Assembly: GCF_030252165.1 (NCBI RefSeq)
Contig: NZ_CP126969.1
Location: forward strand, 2,503,398-2,567,397
DNA from: Corynebacterium breve
GTDB taxonomy: Bacteria; Actinomycetota; Actinomycetes; Mycobacteriales; Mycobacteriaceae
Direction of reading: 5' to 3'
DNA length: 64,000 nt
The notes beneath the pieces are model-generated. The model saw only the letters and a program-made list of their open reading frames with translations. It did no database searches and was not told where the DNA came from. Positions within the stretch are counted from its first letter, which is position 1, and each line of letters opens with the position of its first letter. Of this stretch, positions 24,425 through 32,345 are shown piece by piece. The translations under genes were made by a program, and so were the position numbers.

Positions 24425-25741
24425 TTATTTCTTTAATCGGTGAAGGATTTCGCCGGCGTGCTCGACGACGAGGGTGTCTGGGTCCGATTCGAATTCGGCC
24501 CAGTCCAGCGTGTCTGGGTCGGCGTATCCAAGGTTGTAGGCTTCGCAAACCTCGCGAGGAACTCGGGAGGCCAGGGTGATGTTGATGCGCAGGGTCTCCA
24601 CTCCGGTCTCAGCATCGTATTCGCCGAGTCCACGGACGTGAGTCGAGTGTGCGATTTCCCCCCAAGGGTGGTCTTTGAATTTATCCCACTGCTTGATGAA
24701 GTAGTCGATGCAGTGGTAGCCGATCTCGCCGATGCCTGGGTGCATTTCGGCGATCTCAGTGATGTGCGGTGCGTAAACGATGATCTCGCCACCGTCGGCG
24801 CACACCGGTTCCATCTTGTAGACACCCTTGGCGCCGGTCCAGAGGTCCTCATACATTTCGGGCACCTTGGACACGATGCGCTTGTATGGCGCGTCGAGCC
24901 ACTTGATGTGGGTCTGGTGTGCGATTTCAGCGTTAGCGGCCCACGCGGATTCGGTAGTGCCAAACGCTACCGAGTGCAAAGTCAGGGAATCGTCGTCGCC
25001 TGTGGTTGCCACGTAAGTGATCGCGAGCTTCTCTCCCGGGATCATGTCCGACGCGGTGTTAATCAGCTGGCGTACGGGGGTGATTCCCAAGGTGCCGATG
25101 ATGTCGGAGGCGGTGATGAGGGCACCGACCCAGTGGGAGATATCGATGACATCGTGTACTGAGCAGCCAGGGAAGAAGTACTTGTTGCCACCGGACATGC
25201 CGACTACTTCGTGAGGGAAGATCGGGCCGACGACTAAGTTCACGTCTGCCTCGGCGACGAGCTTATTGATCTGCACGTCCATCGCGCGGTCATGCAACAG
25301 GCCGGACGTCAATCGCTCAATCTCGTCGGCAGGCACGGTGCCTAGGGAGACAATTGCGTCGGGGTTCTGCCAGTCGTGGTTGAGAATCTGCGCCTTAGGG
25401 AAGCGAGACTTTAGTTCACTCTCACCTACGCCCAGCAGTTTTTCAATCGCTGCTTCTGGCATTGCCGCGTGCGTGCCCAATGCGATCAGGATGGTGATCG
25501 ACTGTGCGCGGTTTTCCAGGGCATCGTATGCCGACTGGATCATCAACGCGTGCGGGCCTGAGCGCGTACCGTCTGGGATCACGACGACAACGTTCTTGTC
25601 GTCGATGTCGGCGCCTTCCAATTGCTCAAGGATGAATTGGCGGGCCTGATCGTCGCTAAGCGAATCGGTGGGTGAGCCCAGCAGCGAAGCTTGAGCAGCC
25701 AGACCCTCTGGCACGGGGAGCGTCAGGTTTTCTTTTGTCAT
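24425..25741 (-). CDS. LarA-family nickel-pincer racemase/epimerase
   Basis: 438 aa from the ATG at 25741 (a TTG at 25777 would add 12 residues). Key residues match lactate racemase: PDGTR (57-60), GTHAAMP (His91), FPHEVVG (His177), SGGNK (Lys187, which binds the cofactor) and ISH (His203, the nickel ligand). The spacing of His177, Lys187 and His203 equals that of His174, Lys184 and His200 in the L. plantarum enzyme. Homologues act on different 2-hydroxy acids or sugars acids, so lactate is not certain. The maturation genes larC, larB and larE are close by. Confidence 0.85.
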   Translation of the reverse strand: MTKENLTLPVPEGLAAQASLLGSPTDSLSDDQARQFILEQLEGADIDDKNVVVVIPDGTRSGPHALMIQSAYDALENRAQSITILIALGTHAAMPEAAIEKLLGVGESELKSRFPKAQILNHDWQNPDAIVSLGTVPADEIERLTSGLLHDRAMDVQINKLVAEADVNLVVGPIFPHEVVGMSGGNKYFFPGCSVHDVIDISHWVGALITASDIIGTLGITPVRQLINTASDMIPGEKLAITYVATTGDDDSLTLHSVAFGTTESAWAANAEIAHQTHIKWLDAPYKRIVSKVPEMYEDLWTGAKGVYKMEPVCADGGEIIVYAPHITEIAEMHPGIGEIGYHCIDYFIKQWDKFKDHPWGEIAHSTHVRGLGEYDAETGVETLRINITLASRVPREVCEAYNLGYADPDTLDWAEFESDPDTLVVEHAGEILHRLKK

Positions 25742-25854
25742 ACAGACCAGTTTCCCCGGTTCTTGAGTGGGTTTCAAGCCTTTGACGTTGGTTGATTGTG
25801 CAAGCGCATGCTGTGACGGTAGAAACCAGCGAGTTCATCCGTACACTGGGCGCC

Positions 25855-27522
25855 ATGCTGTCGCCGATTCCTGATTACCTCAGCGCGATTCTCGACGAAG
25901 TCCGTGATCTGGACGGGGGAGAGGTCGCGCAGTACATTCCCGAGTTGAAAGATGCTGACCCCGAAAAGCTTTCGCTCGCGTTGTGCACTACGTCAGGACA
26001 CATGTATTCGGTTGGCGACGACGATGTTGAGTTCTCCATGCAGTCGGTATCCAAGCCTTTCGCCTATGCGTTGGCCCTGGACGAACGCGGTCCCGATGAG
26101 GTATTCGAGGTCGTCGGTGTTGAGCCTTCCGGCGAGGCATTTAATGAGCTCTCGTTGGAGGAGTCGTCGAAACGCCCCGACAACGCGATGATCAACGCCG
26201 GCGCCATCGCCGTGAACCAGCTGATTAACGGCGAAACTTCCACGGTGGACGACCGTACCGAGCGGTTCCGCCAACTCTACATCGACCTCGCAGGCCGCGA
26301 ACTGCGCCTGAACGAGGAACTTGTCGAGGCCGAGATGCAGACCGCCGACCGTAACCTTTCGATCGCCCACATGCTGCGTAGCTACGACGTCATCAAAGAC
26401 GAGGCGCACGATGCCGTGCGGAGCTATATCGCGCAATGTTCCTTCATGGTGACTACCCGTGATCTCGCCGTCATGGCGGCGACCTTGGCTAACGGTGGGG
26501 TGCAACCGGTGACCGAAAAGCGCGTGTTTAGCGAGAAAGCCTCCCGGCTGGCGCTCGCGGTCATGAGTTCCGCCGGCATGTACGATGCGGCCGGCCGCTG
26601 GATGGCCAACGTTGGAATCCCAGCAAAATCGGGTGTCTCCGGCGGGCTGATCGGGACAATGCCAGGACAAATGGGTATCGCGACACTATCACCTCGCCTA
26701 GACCTGCAAGGCAACTCAGTCCGCGGGGTCGAGGCGTTTGAAAGGCTTTCCGACGAGATGGGCCTCCACCTCATGAGCGCGAACTACTATACCGCGCCGG
26801 GTATCCGCTCGATCGACGTGGAAGGCGATTCCACGGTGATTTCCCTGCAGGGCATGATCAACTTCCCTTCTGCTGAGAACATTATCTACCAGCTCAGCGA
26901 GCAGCACCTGATGAGCGAGCGCCTTGTCCTCGATGTCTCGCACGTGACCGGTTTTAACAAAATGGGCCGCCGCGTGGTCAAAGAAGGGCTGCGCCGTTTC
27001 CGAGAGAACGGTATGCAGGTGGCGATCTACGATCCGGACAGCGTCATGACAGACCTGCAGTTCTCGGATGGCACTCACGCCGAAGAGGTCGAAGATTTCA
27101 GCACTACGTTTGAGGTCGACGCCCCGGTGGACAAGGCTTTTGCTGCCGTTGCGCACCCTTCGCAGTGGTGGGCGAAGTCGATCACAGCGAAGGCTGGCGA
27201 CGAGGGCGAAACCTTCGAGGTGGACATCCCCGAGCACTATTCCCACCTGCGCGTCACGGAGTGCGAGCCAGGCGAGCGCCTTGTCTGGCACGTCGATCCC
27301 ACCGGCCACGAGGACGAGCAAGGGGAGTGGAAAGACACCGACCTCATCTTCGAGTTCGAGGAAAAGGGCGACAAGACCGAGATCACCTTTACTCACCGCG
27401 GAATGCAGGAGCACTTGGAAACCTACGATCAGGACACATCCGAGTGGAAGCGCCAAATTGCCAAGGGGCTCATTCCGCTTATCGACGAAGGCAAGGGCGA
27501 GCCGTTAGAGGCGGATAACTAA
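25855..27522 (+). CDS. glsA: Glutaminase fused to STAS and SRPBCC domains
   Basis: 555 aa from the ATG at 25855, with TACACT seven bases before it (leaderless type). A TTG at 25792 would add 21 residues. Residues 1 to about 310 are a serine-dependent glutaminase: QSVSKPF with the S-x-x-K pair (Ser64, Lys67), PDNAMINAGAIA and AKSGVSGGL. About 325-410 is a STAS-like domain (VISLQGMINFPSAENIIYQL). About 415-550 is an AHSA1/SRPBCC domain (FEVDAPVDKAFAAVAHPSQWW, TFTHRGMQE). The first two are often joined in actinobacteria; the third is unusual. It deamidates glutamine to glutamate. Confidence 0.88.
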   Translation: MLSPIPDYLSAILDEVRDLDGGEVAQYIPELKDADPEKLSLALCTTSGHMYSVGDDDVEFSMQSVSKPFAYALALDERGPDEVFEVVGVEPSGEAFNELSLEESSKRPDNAMINAGAIAVNQLINGETSTVDDRTERFRQLYIDLAGRELRLNEELVEAEMQTADRNLSIAHMLRSYDVIKDEAHDAVRSYIAQCSFMVTTRDLAVMAATLANGGVQPVTEKRVFSEKASRLALAVMSSAGMYDAAGRWMANVGIPAKSGVSGGLIGTMPGQMGIATLSPRLDLQGNSVRGVEAFERLSDEMGLHLMSANYYTAPGIRSIDVEGDSTVISLQGMINFPSAENIIYQLSEQHLMSERLVLDVSHVTGFNKMGRRVVKEGLRRFRENGMQVAIYDPDSVMTDLQFSDGTHAEEVEDFSTTFEVDAPVDKAFAAVAHPSQWWAKSITAKAGDEGETFEVDIPEHYSHLRVTECEPGERLVWHVDPTGHEDEQGEWKDTDLIFEFEEKGDKTEITFTHRGMQEHLETYDQDTSEWKRQIAKGLIPLIDEGKGEPLEADN

Positions 27523-28115
27523 TTGCCCCAGTCGCCCAGCGCGCCTTGGAGTGATCCGAGAATCGCGTCGAGAAGGGAGTAGTAGTCGTCGGCTTCGCAG
27601 TCGTTGTCTACCCACTCGAGGCAGGCGGCGTCGATGAAGCCGAAGATTCCGGCGATGGCGAACTCGCCGCGCCTGCTCTGTGGGTCGAGGAGACCCATGA
27701 GTTTGGTAAACATCTGATCCTGAAATTCCAGGCGGGTGTTTGTCGCTTCTGGCGGTTCATCGTTGCCGCGGCGGGTGAGCGACCAGCTCAAAGGCTGCGC
27801 TTGGACGTGTCCGAGGTAGATCTCTACTGCGGTGCGTACCTTGTCGCGTGAGGAGGTGTTCGGCGGTAGCTCATCGAGTGCTGCGTCGATCGTGTTGTGC
27901 AGCTTCTGCATGGTTTCATCGACCCAGGCAGAATAGAGACCAGCCTTGGAGCCAAAGTAGTGGAAAATCAGGGCCTGGGAAGAACCGGATTGGTCGGCGA
28001 TCTTCTGGGTGGGCACCTCGGAGTAGGGGGCTTGTCCGAAGAGGTCGCCGGCGGCTTCAAGGATGACGGCGCGGCGTTCTGCACTGCTGAGGCGGCGGCG
28101 AGGTTCGGAAGTCAT
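27519..28115 (-). CDS. TetR-family regulator
   Basis: 198 aa. The HTH is YSEVPTQKIADQSGSSQALIFHYFGSKAGLY. TAGGAT seven bases before the ATG indicates a leaderless mRNA. It converges with the glutaminase gene (stop codons overlap by 4 bp) and diverges from the GH13 gene. The dyad AACAAC-A-GTTGTT lies between them. Confidence 0.85.
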   Translation of the reverse strand: MTSEPRRRLSSAERRAVILEAAGDLFGQAPYSEVPTQKIADQSGSSQALIFHYFGSKAGLYSAWVDETMQKLHNTIDAALDELPPNTSSRDKVRTAVEIYLGHVQAQPLSWSLTRRGNDEPPEATNTRLEFQDQMFTKLMGLLDPQSRRGEFAIAGIFGFIDAACLEWVDNDCEADDYYSLLDAILGSLQGALGDWGN

Positions 28116-28147
28116 ACTGGCAATCCTACACGTATTGATCTACACTC

Positions 28148-28160
28148 AACAACAGTTGTT
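28148..28160. promoter_or_regulatory. Short palindrome, candidate TetR operator
   Basis: AACAACAGTTGTT, perfect 6-bp arms around one base, about 32 bp upstream of the TetR start and 28 bp before the GH13 start. Confidence 0.45.
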
Positions 28161-28187
28161 AAGTATCACTCAATAAGGAGGATGAAC

Positions 28188-29351
28188 ATGCTCGACACAT
28201 CCATCTGGTGGCAGGTCTACCCACTTGGTTCCACCGGTGCGCCGATTCGCGATCGTTCCGGCGACGACTCTGGGCATCGTCTCCAGCAGCTTGAGCCGTG
28301 GTTGGATTACCTACTCGAACTCGGCTGCAACGGCCTACTTCTCGGTCCAATTTTTGAATCCGAAACCCACGGATATGACACCATCGATCACTTCATGATC
28401 GACCGCCGCCTCGGCACCCTCGACGTCTTCGACCGCCTAATGCGTGCCTGCAACGAGCGCGGCATCCGCGTCATGCTCGACGGCGTGTTCAACCATGTCT
28501 CCCGAAACCACGAGGCTGTCGCAGCAGGTCGCGCCGGCTCCACCGACTGGGAGGGCCACGAATCGTTGGCCACCTTGCACCACGCAGACCCGCTGGTCCA
28601 AGACAAGGTAGTGGAAATTATGGAGTTCTGGCTCGCCCGCGGTATCTCCGGCTGGCGCCTCGATGTTGCCTACTCAGTTCCGCCCGAGTTCTGGCGGGCG
28701 GTCTTGGGTCGCGTGCGCCAGAACTACCCGCACGCCGTCTTCCTCGGCGAAGTCATCCACGGCGACTATACCCAGATCGCCCAGGCGGGCACGCTCGACA
28801 GCGTCACCCAGTATGAGCTGTGGAAGGCAATGTGGAGCTCCCTCAATGACGCAAACTTCTTCGAGCTTGCGCACGCGTTGAACCGCCACCAGGAGTTTTC
28901 CAACCACATGATCACCAATACTTTTGTCGGCAACCACGACGTTGACCGTATCGCGTCCAAGGTCCGCCAAGACAAGGTGCTTCTCGCGGTAGCCATGCTC
29001 ATGACGCTTCCTGGCTCCCCGAGCATCTATTACGGCGATGAGCAGGGCTTTACCGGCATGCGCGGCGAAGGTTTCGCCGCCGACGATCCGGTCCGCCCGC
29101 CGTTGCCAGCTACACCAGAGGAACTTTCGCCGATTGGGCAGTGGGTCCTTAATGCACATAAAGCGCTCATTGCTTTGCGACGACAGCATCCGTGGCTTGC
29201 TACCGGCACCGTAGAAGTGCTCGACAACACCAACGAGACAATCAGCTACACCGTTTCCTCGAACGATCGGCAGATCCAGGTGGACGTGTGGCTAGAGCCG
29301 AATCCCGGAGTTCATGTCCATACAGGTGGCAATACCCTGTATAAGCTGTAG
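28188..29351 (+). CDS. GH13 alpha-amylase-family glycosidase
   Basis: 387 aa from the ATG at 28188, six bases after AAGGAGG (28175-28181); an earlier ATG at 28182 overlaps that site. The four conserved regions are present: DGVFNHVS, GWRLDVA (nucleophile Asp), FLGEVIHG (acid Glu) and FVGNHDVDR. It is shorter than most amylases and the C-terminal domain is small (about 60 residues). It lacks a signal peptide, so acts inside the cell on malto-oligosaccharides or related alpha-glucosides. Probably under the divergent TetR. Confidence 0.9.
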   Translation: MLDTSIWWQVYPLGSTGAPIRDRSGDDSGHRLQQLEPWLDYLLELGCNGLLLGPIFESETHGYDTIDHFMIDRRLGTLDVFDRLMRACNERGIRVMLDGVFNHVSRNHEAVAAGRAGSTDWEGHESLATLHHADPLVQDKVVEIMEFWLARGISGWRLDVAYSVPPEFWRAVLGRVRQNYPHAVFLGEVIHGDYTQIAQAGTLDSVTQYELWKAMWSSLNDANFFELAHALNRHQEFSNHMITNTFVGNHDVDRIASKVRQDKVLLAVAMLMTLPGSPSIYYGDEQGFTGMRGEGFAADDPVRPPLPATPEELSPIGQWVLNAHKALIALRRQHPWLATGTVEVLDNTNETISYTVSSNDRQIQVDVWLEPNPGVHVHTGGNTLYKL

Positions 29352-29354
29352 GAC

Positions 29355-29603
29355 ATGATGTACTTGGGATGCTTGTTATTTCTGGCCATTAATCTGGCTG
29401 GGGTGTACGCAGCGAAAAAGTCTGATCGCCTGTGCGAATACGGCATTGTTGCGGGAGTTCTCGTGGCAGTGATCGTGGTCGGGGTAATTGGATATTCCAT
29501 CTACGCCCAAGGCCAAACAAGCGAGTTGTTTATAGCATTTCTTGTCTTGGCCGTAATGATCTATCCAGTGTGGAAGATTTTTGGCCATTTGGAAAAGCAA
29601 TAG
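29355..29603 (+). CDS. Small two- or three-span membrane protein of unknown function
   Basis: 82 aa, starting 3 bp after the GH13 stop. Hydrophobic spans lie at about 2-19, 30-48 and 58-76 with KKSDR between. No family recognised. No clear ribosome site, so coupling to the GH13 gene is likely. It precedes the boundary to AT-rich sequence. Confidence 0.5.
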   Translation: MMYLGCLLFLAINLAGVYAAKKSDRLCEYGIVAGVLVAVIVVGVIGYSIYAQGQTSELFIAFLVLAVMIYPVWKIFGHLEKQ

Positions 29604-29744
29604 TGCAGGTAGCCTGGGGCTTGCTTTAGCGTCACCGGCAGGAACCGGTCGAGCTCCTGGAGCGTGTCGGCGGTCGCTGGCAATTTTTCTACCAATGTAT
29701 CCGGAATCCATTGCACGAACGAAACGGCCTCAACGCTGATCACG
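29604..29744 (-). pseudogene. Fragment of a minus-strand gene at an island boundary
   Basis: In the minus frame the stretch 29743-29604 reads MISVEAVSFVQWIPDTLVE, then DTLQELDRFLPVTLK and APGYLHY. It looks like coding sequence with the GC content of the chromosome. It has no proper N-terminus and runs into the preceding gene. The AT-rich sequence begins just beyond it. I do not recognise the parent family. Confidence 0.3.
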
Positions 29745-30163
29745 GAATCAGAAGATAGCGATTCTTCTGATTTATCTTTTTTCGCTACTCGTGGACCCTA
29801 TACGATTATCTCGCAATGGTCGGCTAAAAAGGGACGGACGGTCTATCTTCGGGAGCAGGCTCGGGTAAAAATTCAGAATAAACATGGTTTGTCCACCCGA
29901 GCAGTTCAGGCTACGACAAAATATGCCCCTAGCATAAAGAATTTTGGCGACCGGTATGAATACAGATTGCCGATGGATCACATTTCTTGCAAAGGTAGGG
30001 GCCGTTTAGAAAGTGTCAAAAGCTTGAAACGGGAAATGTATTAGCGGTAGTTGGTTTCAATAAAATGCGGGATGGTAAACCTTACGGAGTGGTTACTACC
30101 TATTGTGAAGGGTCCGACGACCGTTGCCCTCAGTGGATTATTGATTCGTCACAGATTAAATAA
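29745..30163 (+). pseudogene. AT-rich, frameshifted remnant of an unknown protein (toxin-like C-terminus?)
   Basis: Frame A, up to about 30020, reads GPYTIISQWSAKKGRTVYL, then KIQNKHGLSTRAVQATTKY and DRYEYRLPMDHISCKG. Frame B, from about 29999 to a TAA at 30161-30163, reads CQKLETGNVLAVVGFNKM, then GVVTTYCEGSDDRCPQWI and IDSSQIK. The two are consistent with one protein broken by a frameshift near 30000-30020. There is no start codon of its own. Its GC is clearly below its neighbours. The pentapeptide-repeat gene begins one base after its stop. No family recognised. Confidence 0.4.
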
Positions 30164-30164
30164 C

Positions 30165-30530
30165 ATGTATAGAGCAATGCCTGGTTCATGGGCTAATGTT
30201 TTAGCCGGAAAAGACATTTCTGGAAAGGATATGTCTAATTATGACCTCACTGATATCAATCTTGAAGGAAGCGTGTGCCGGGAATGCTCATTCCGAGGTT
30301 CCATGTTGGCATGGGCTAATTTGAGATCGGCAGATTTCACCGACGCAGATTTTACGGACGCAATTCTTAGTGAGTCGGATTTTCGTGGATCGACGTTAAC
30401 ACGTGCTGACTTAACAGGCGCATATCTAAAGCCCATTATTGCTGATTCAGAACAGTTTTCTGACTGCATAGGGGTTGAATTATCGATGCTGTTGCAAAGT
30501 TGGGGCAGTAGAAAGACCGGCGTGAAATAA
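30165..30530 (+). pseudogene. Pentapeptide-repeat protein gene cut by IS6-family copy 1
   Basis: From the ATG at 30165 (a longer frame from 30051 is possible), AKDISGKDMS-type repeats run from about residue 14: MSNYDLTDINLEGSVCREC, then ANLRSADFTDADFTDAILSE and SDFRGSTLTRADLTGAYLK. This is the A(D/N)LxX beta-helix pattern. Native sequence stops at 30484, where the IS begins; the last 15 codons come from the IS. The start follows the upstream stop by one base. AT-rich like its neighbour. Confidence 0.75.
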
Positions 30531-31332
30531 TCACAGCCATGGGTATCTTCTCCGGTCGTCATTTCCCCCGTGACATCATTCTGTGGGCAGTGCGGTGGTA
30601 CTGCCGCTACGAGGTGAGCTGACCTAAGATCTGGAGGAAATGATGACTTCAGCGGGGCGTGCCGGTCGATCACACCACGATTCTCACCGCTGGGTCCAGA
30701 AATACGCCCCTGAGCTGGACAAGCGAACTCGGTGGTACCGGCAGGTACCTGACTGGCAGGCCCGGTCCTGGCGGGTGGATGAGACCTATATCCGGGTCGG
30801 CGGAAAGTGGTGCTACCTCTATCGGGCGATCACCGCCGGTGGGCAGACCCTGGATTTTTACCTCTCCCCGAAGCGTAACGTCGCGGCAGCGAAGCGTTTC
30901 CTGGCCAAGACCCCGCGGTCGAACGCCTCCGCCGGGTCCCCGCGGGTCATCAACACCGACAAGGCACCAGCTCTGGCCAGGGCAATATCCGAGCTGAAGG
31001 CGGAGGGAATCTGCCCTCAGACGGTGGAGCACCGGCAGGTGAAATACCTGAACAACGTTCTCGAGGGAGATCATGGCCGACTTAAAAGAATCCTGGGGCC
31101 GAAGGGAGCGTTCAAAAACCGAATTTCCGCCTACCGGACGTTGAAAGGGATGGAAGCGATGCATTCATTACGGAAAGGCCAGGGCACGATGTTTGCCTAC
31201 GGGCAACCGAACCCGGACGCGGTGATCGTCAACCGGGTCTTCGAGACGGCCTGAGAACGCCGACCCGCAGCGAGCATCAGAGGATGAAGACTGGGTCGTC
31301 ACGGCTCTCCGCCTGAAGTTTGCAACAGCACC
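30485..31332 (+). mobile_element. IS6-family insertion sequence, copy 1 (848 bp)
   Basis: Left end GATGCTGTTGCAAAG and right end CTTTGCAACAGCACC-like (GTTTGCAACAGCACC) form the terminal inverted repeats, with the CTGTTGCAA core of the IS6 family. It is 848 bp, the same as copy 2. No 8-bp target duplication is seen: the left flank GAATTATC differs from the right flank CGATGGCA. It lies in the same orientation as copies 2 and 3. Confidence 0.9.
30539..31254 (+). pseudogene. IS6-family transposase, disrupted near the N-terminus (copy 1)
   Basis: The frame from 30539 (MGIFSGRHFPRDIILWAVRW) stops at TGA 30620-30622. The rest continues from about 30628 in another frame (205 aa from ATG 30640), through the DDE domain: WRVDETYIRVGGKW, VINTDKAPA, NNVLEGDHGRLKR. 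The join region (AGRAGRSHHDSHRW) is scrambled where relatives read VPVDHTTIYRW, so several small indels are present. The same lesions occur in copy 2. Confidence 0.85.
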
Positions 31333-31334
31333 CG

Positions 31335-31556
31335 ATGGCACCGAAAGATAAGGTGCGCACTCTTGCAGTCTTGTGGGTAGGTATTTTGGTATCCGCTTGA
31401 CTGATTGGAAAAGCCGCGACGTGGATTGTGTTACCCATCATCGCGGCCCTGGTCACTGTGCACATCGTTCGCTTGGCGCCGAGACCGGGGGAGGCGCCGG
31501 CGGTGGCGCACCAAGAGCTGGCTGAGGCGGAGAACTCAGTTACTCAATGCCCATAG
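31335..31556 (+). pseudogene. Small membrane protein gene with an in-frame TGA
   Basis: ATG at 31335, two bases after the IS end. It reads MAPKDKVRTLAVLWVGILVSA, then TGA at 31398-31400, then LIGKAATWIVLPIIAALVTV, HIVRLAPRPGEAPAVAHQEL and ends ENSVTQCP before TAG at 31554. One or two membrane spans. The frame is intact apart from the stop. It may be the tail of a gene whose 5' part lay where the IS now sits. Its end overlaps the convergent hydrolase gene. Confidence 0.4.
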
Positions 31557-32337
31557 CGTGACGGACATGGCCCGCAAACCCTACAGGATCGAAAACATGT
31601 GCAAAATGATTCAAACCGGGCATGGACACAGGATGAATACTCGGCACGGCATCTATTAGCGCTTCTGCAGACTTGAGAAGAAATGGGGAAGTCGCAGTGC
31701 CGACGAGGACGGCGGTAGACCTCTCCACCAGGGGTGCATACCTGCTTGCACCACTTCCAAGTGCATCGATTTCGCGAAGCTCGCGAACCCAGGTTGGGGC
31801 AATTTCGAGGAGAGACGGCCAGGAGGAGCTGTTCGCCATCGCTTCTACCTCAGCGTCCGAGGCACGGACAAAGCTACGTAACCCCAGCCGTAGTGCATCA
31901 TCATTGTTTCCTGCCTCGATAGCGTTCCGATACTCGACCCATGGTTCCCCCGCAACTGGCTCATCTACAGCAAGTGGTGGTTCAAATGCAATGATCGGAT
32001 GATGTCCTTTCGACTTCAAGGCATACTCCAGAACGCACAAGGCACCATACGAGTGGCCGAGAATTGTTGCACCTTCACCTGCGATCTGCAGAATCGCCGC
32101 AAGGTCATCCATCTCCGTTTGCATGGAGTATGAGGGGGAATCACCGCTAGACCCGCGGCCGCGACGATCGTACACATAACAGGTGACATCACCGCTTAAT
32201 TCCTGGACCGCAGGCTCCCACTGATCTTTACCTGCAAGTGATCCGTGGGTGATCACAAGGGCTGGACCAGTCCCAACCTCTATGTAAGCAAGCTTGGTGC
32301 CGTCAGAACTACTCGCGAGCTTTTCCTGATTTTCCAC
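31540..32337 (-). CDS. Alpha/beta hydrolase in the aromatic-acid cluster
   Basis: 265 aa from a GTG at 32337 with AAGGAG just before it. Fold markers: ALVITHGSLAGKDQWEP, DRRGRGSSGDS, nucleophile GHSYGALCVLEYAL, and GLNHFAHVFDP near the C-terminus for the catalytic His. No signal peptide. It starts 8 bp after the stop of the AAHS transporter gene and is surely co-transcribed. It could be an ester or thioester hydrolase in the pathway (for example releasing an aromatic acid from an ester), which is inference. Confidence 0.82.
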   Translation of the reverse strand: MENQEKLASSSDGTKLAYIEVGTGPALVITHGSLAGKDQWEPAVQELSGDVTCYVYDRRGRGSSGDSPSYSMQTEMDDLAAILQIAGEGATILGHSYGALCVLEYALKSKGHHPIIAFEPPLAVDEPVAGEPWVEYRNAIEAGNNDDALRLGLRSFVRASDAEVEAMANSSSWPSLLEIAPTWVRELREIDALGSGASRYAPLVERSTAVLVGTATSPFLLKSAEALIDAVPSIHPVSMPGLNHFAHVFDPVGFAGHVRHAMGIE

Positions 32338-32345
32338 GGTACTCC

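Noticed and set aside
24440..25162. 240-codon plus-strand frame
   Set aside because: Antisense to the LarA-family gene, whose active-site residues are all in place.
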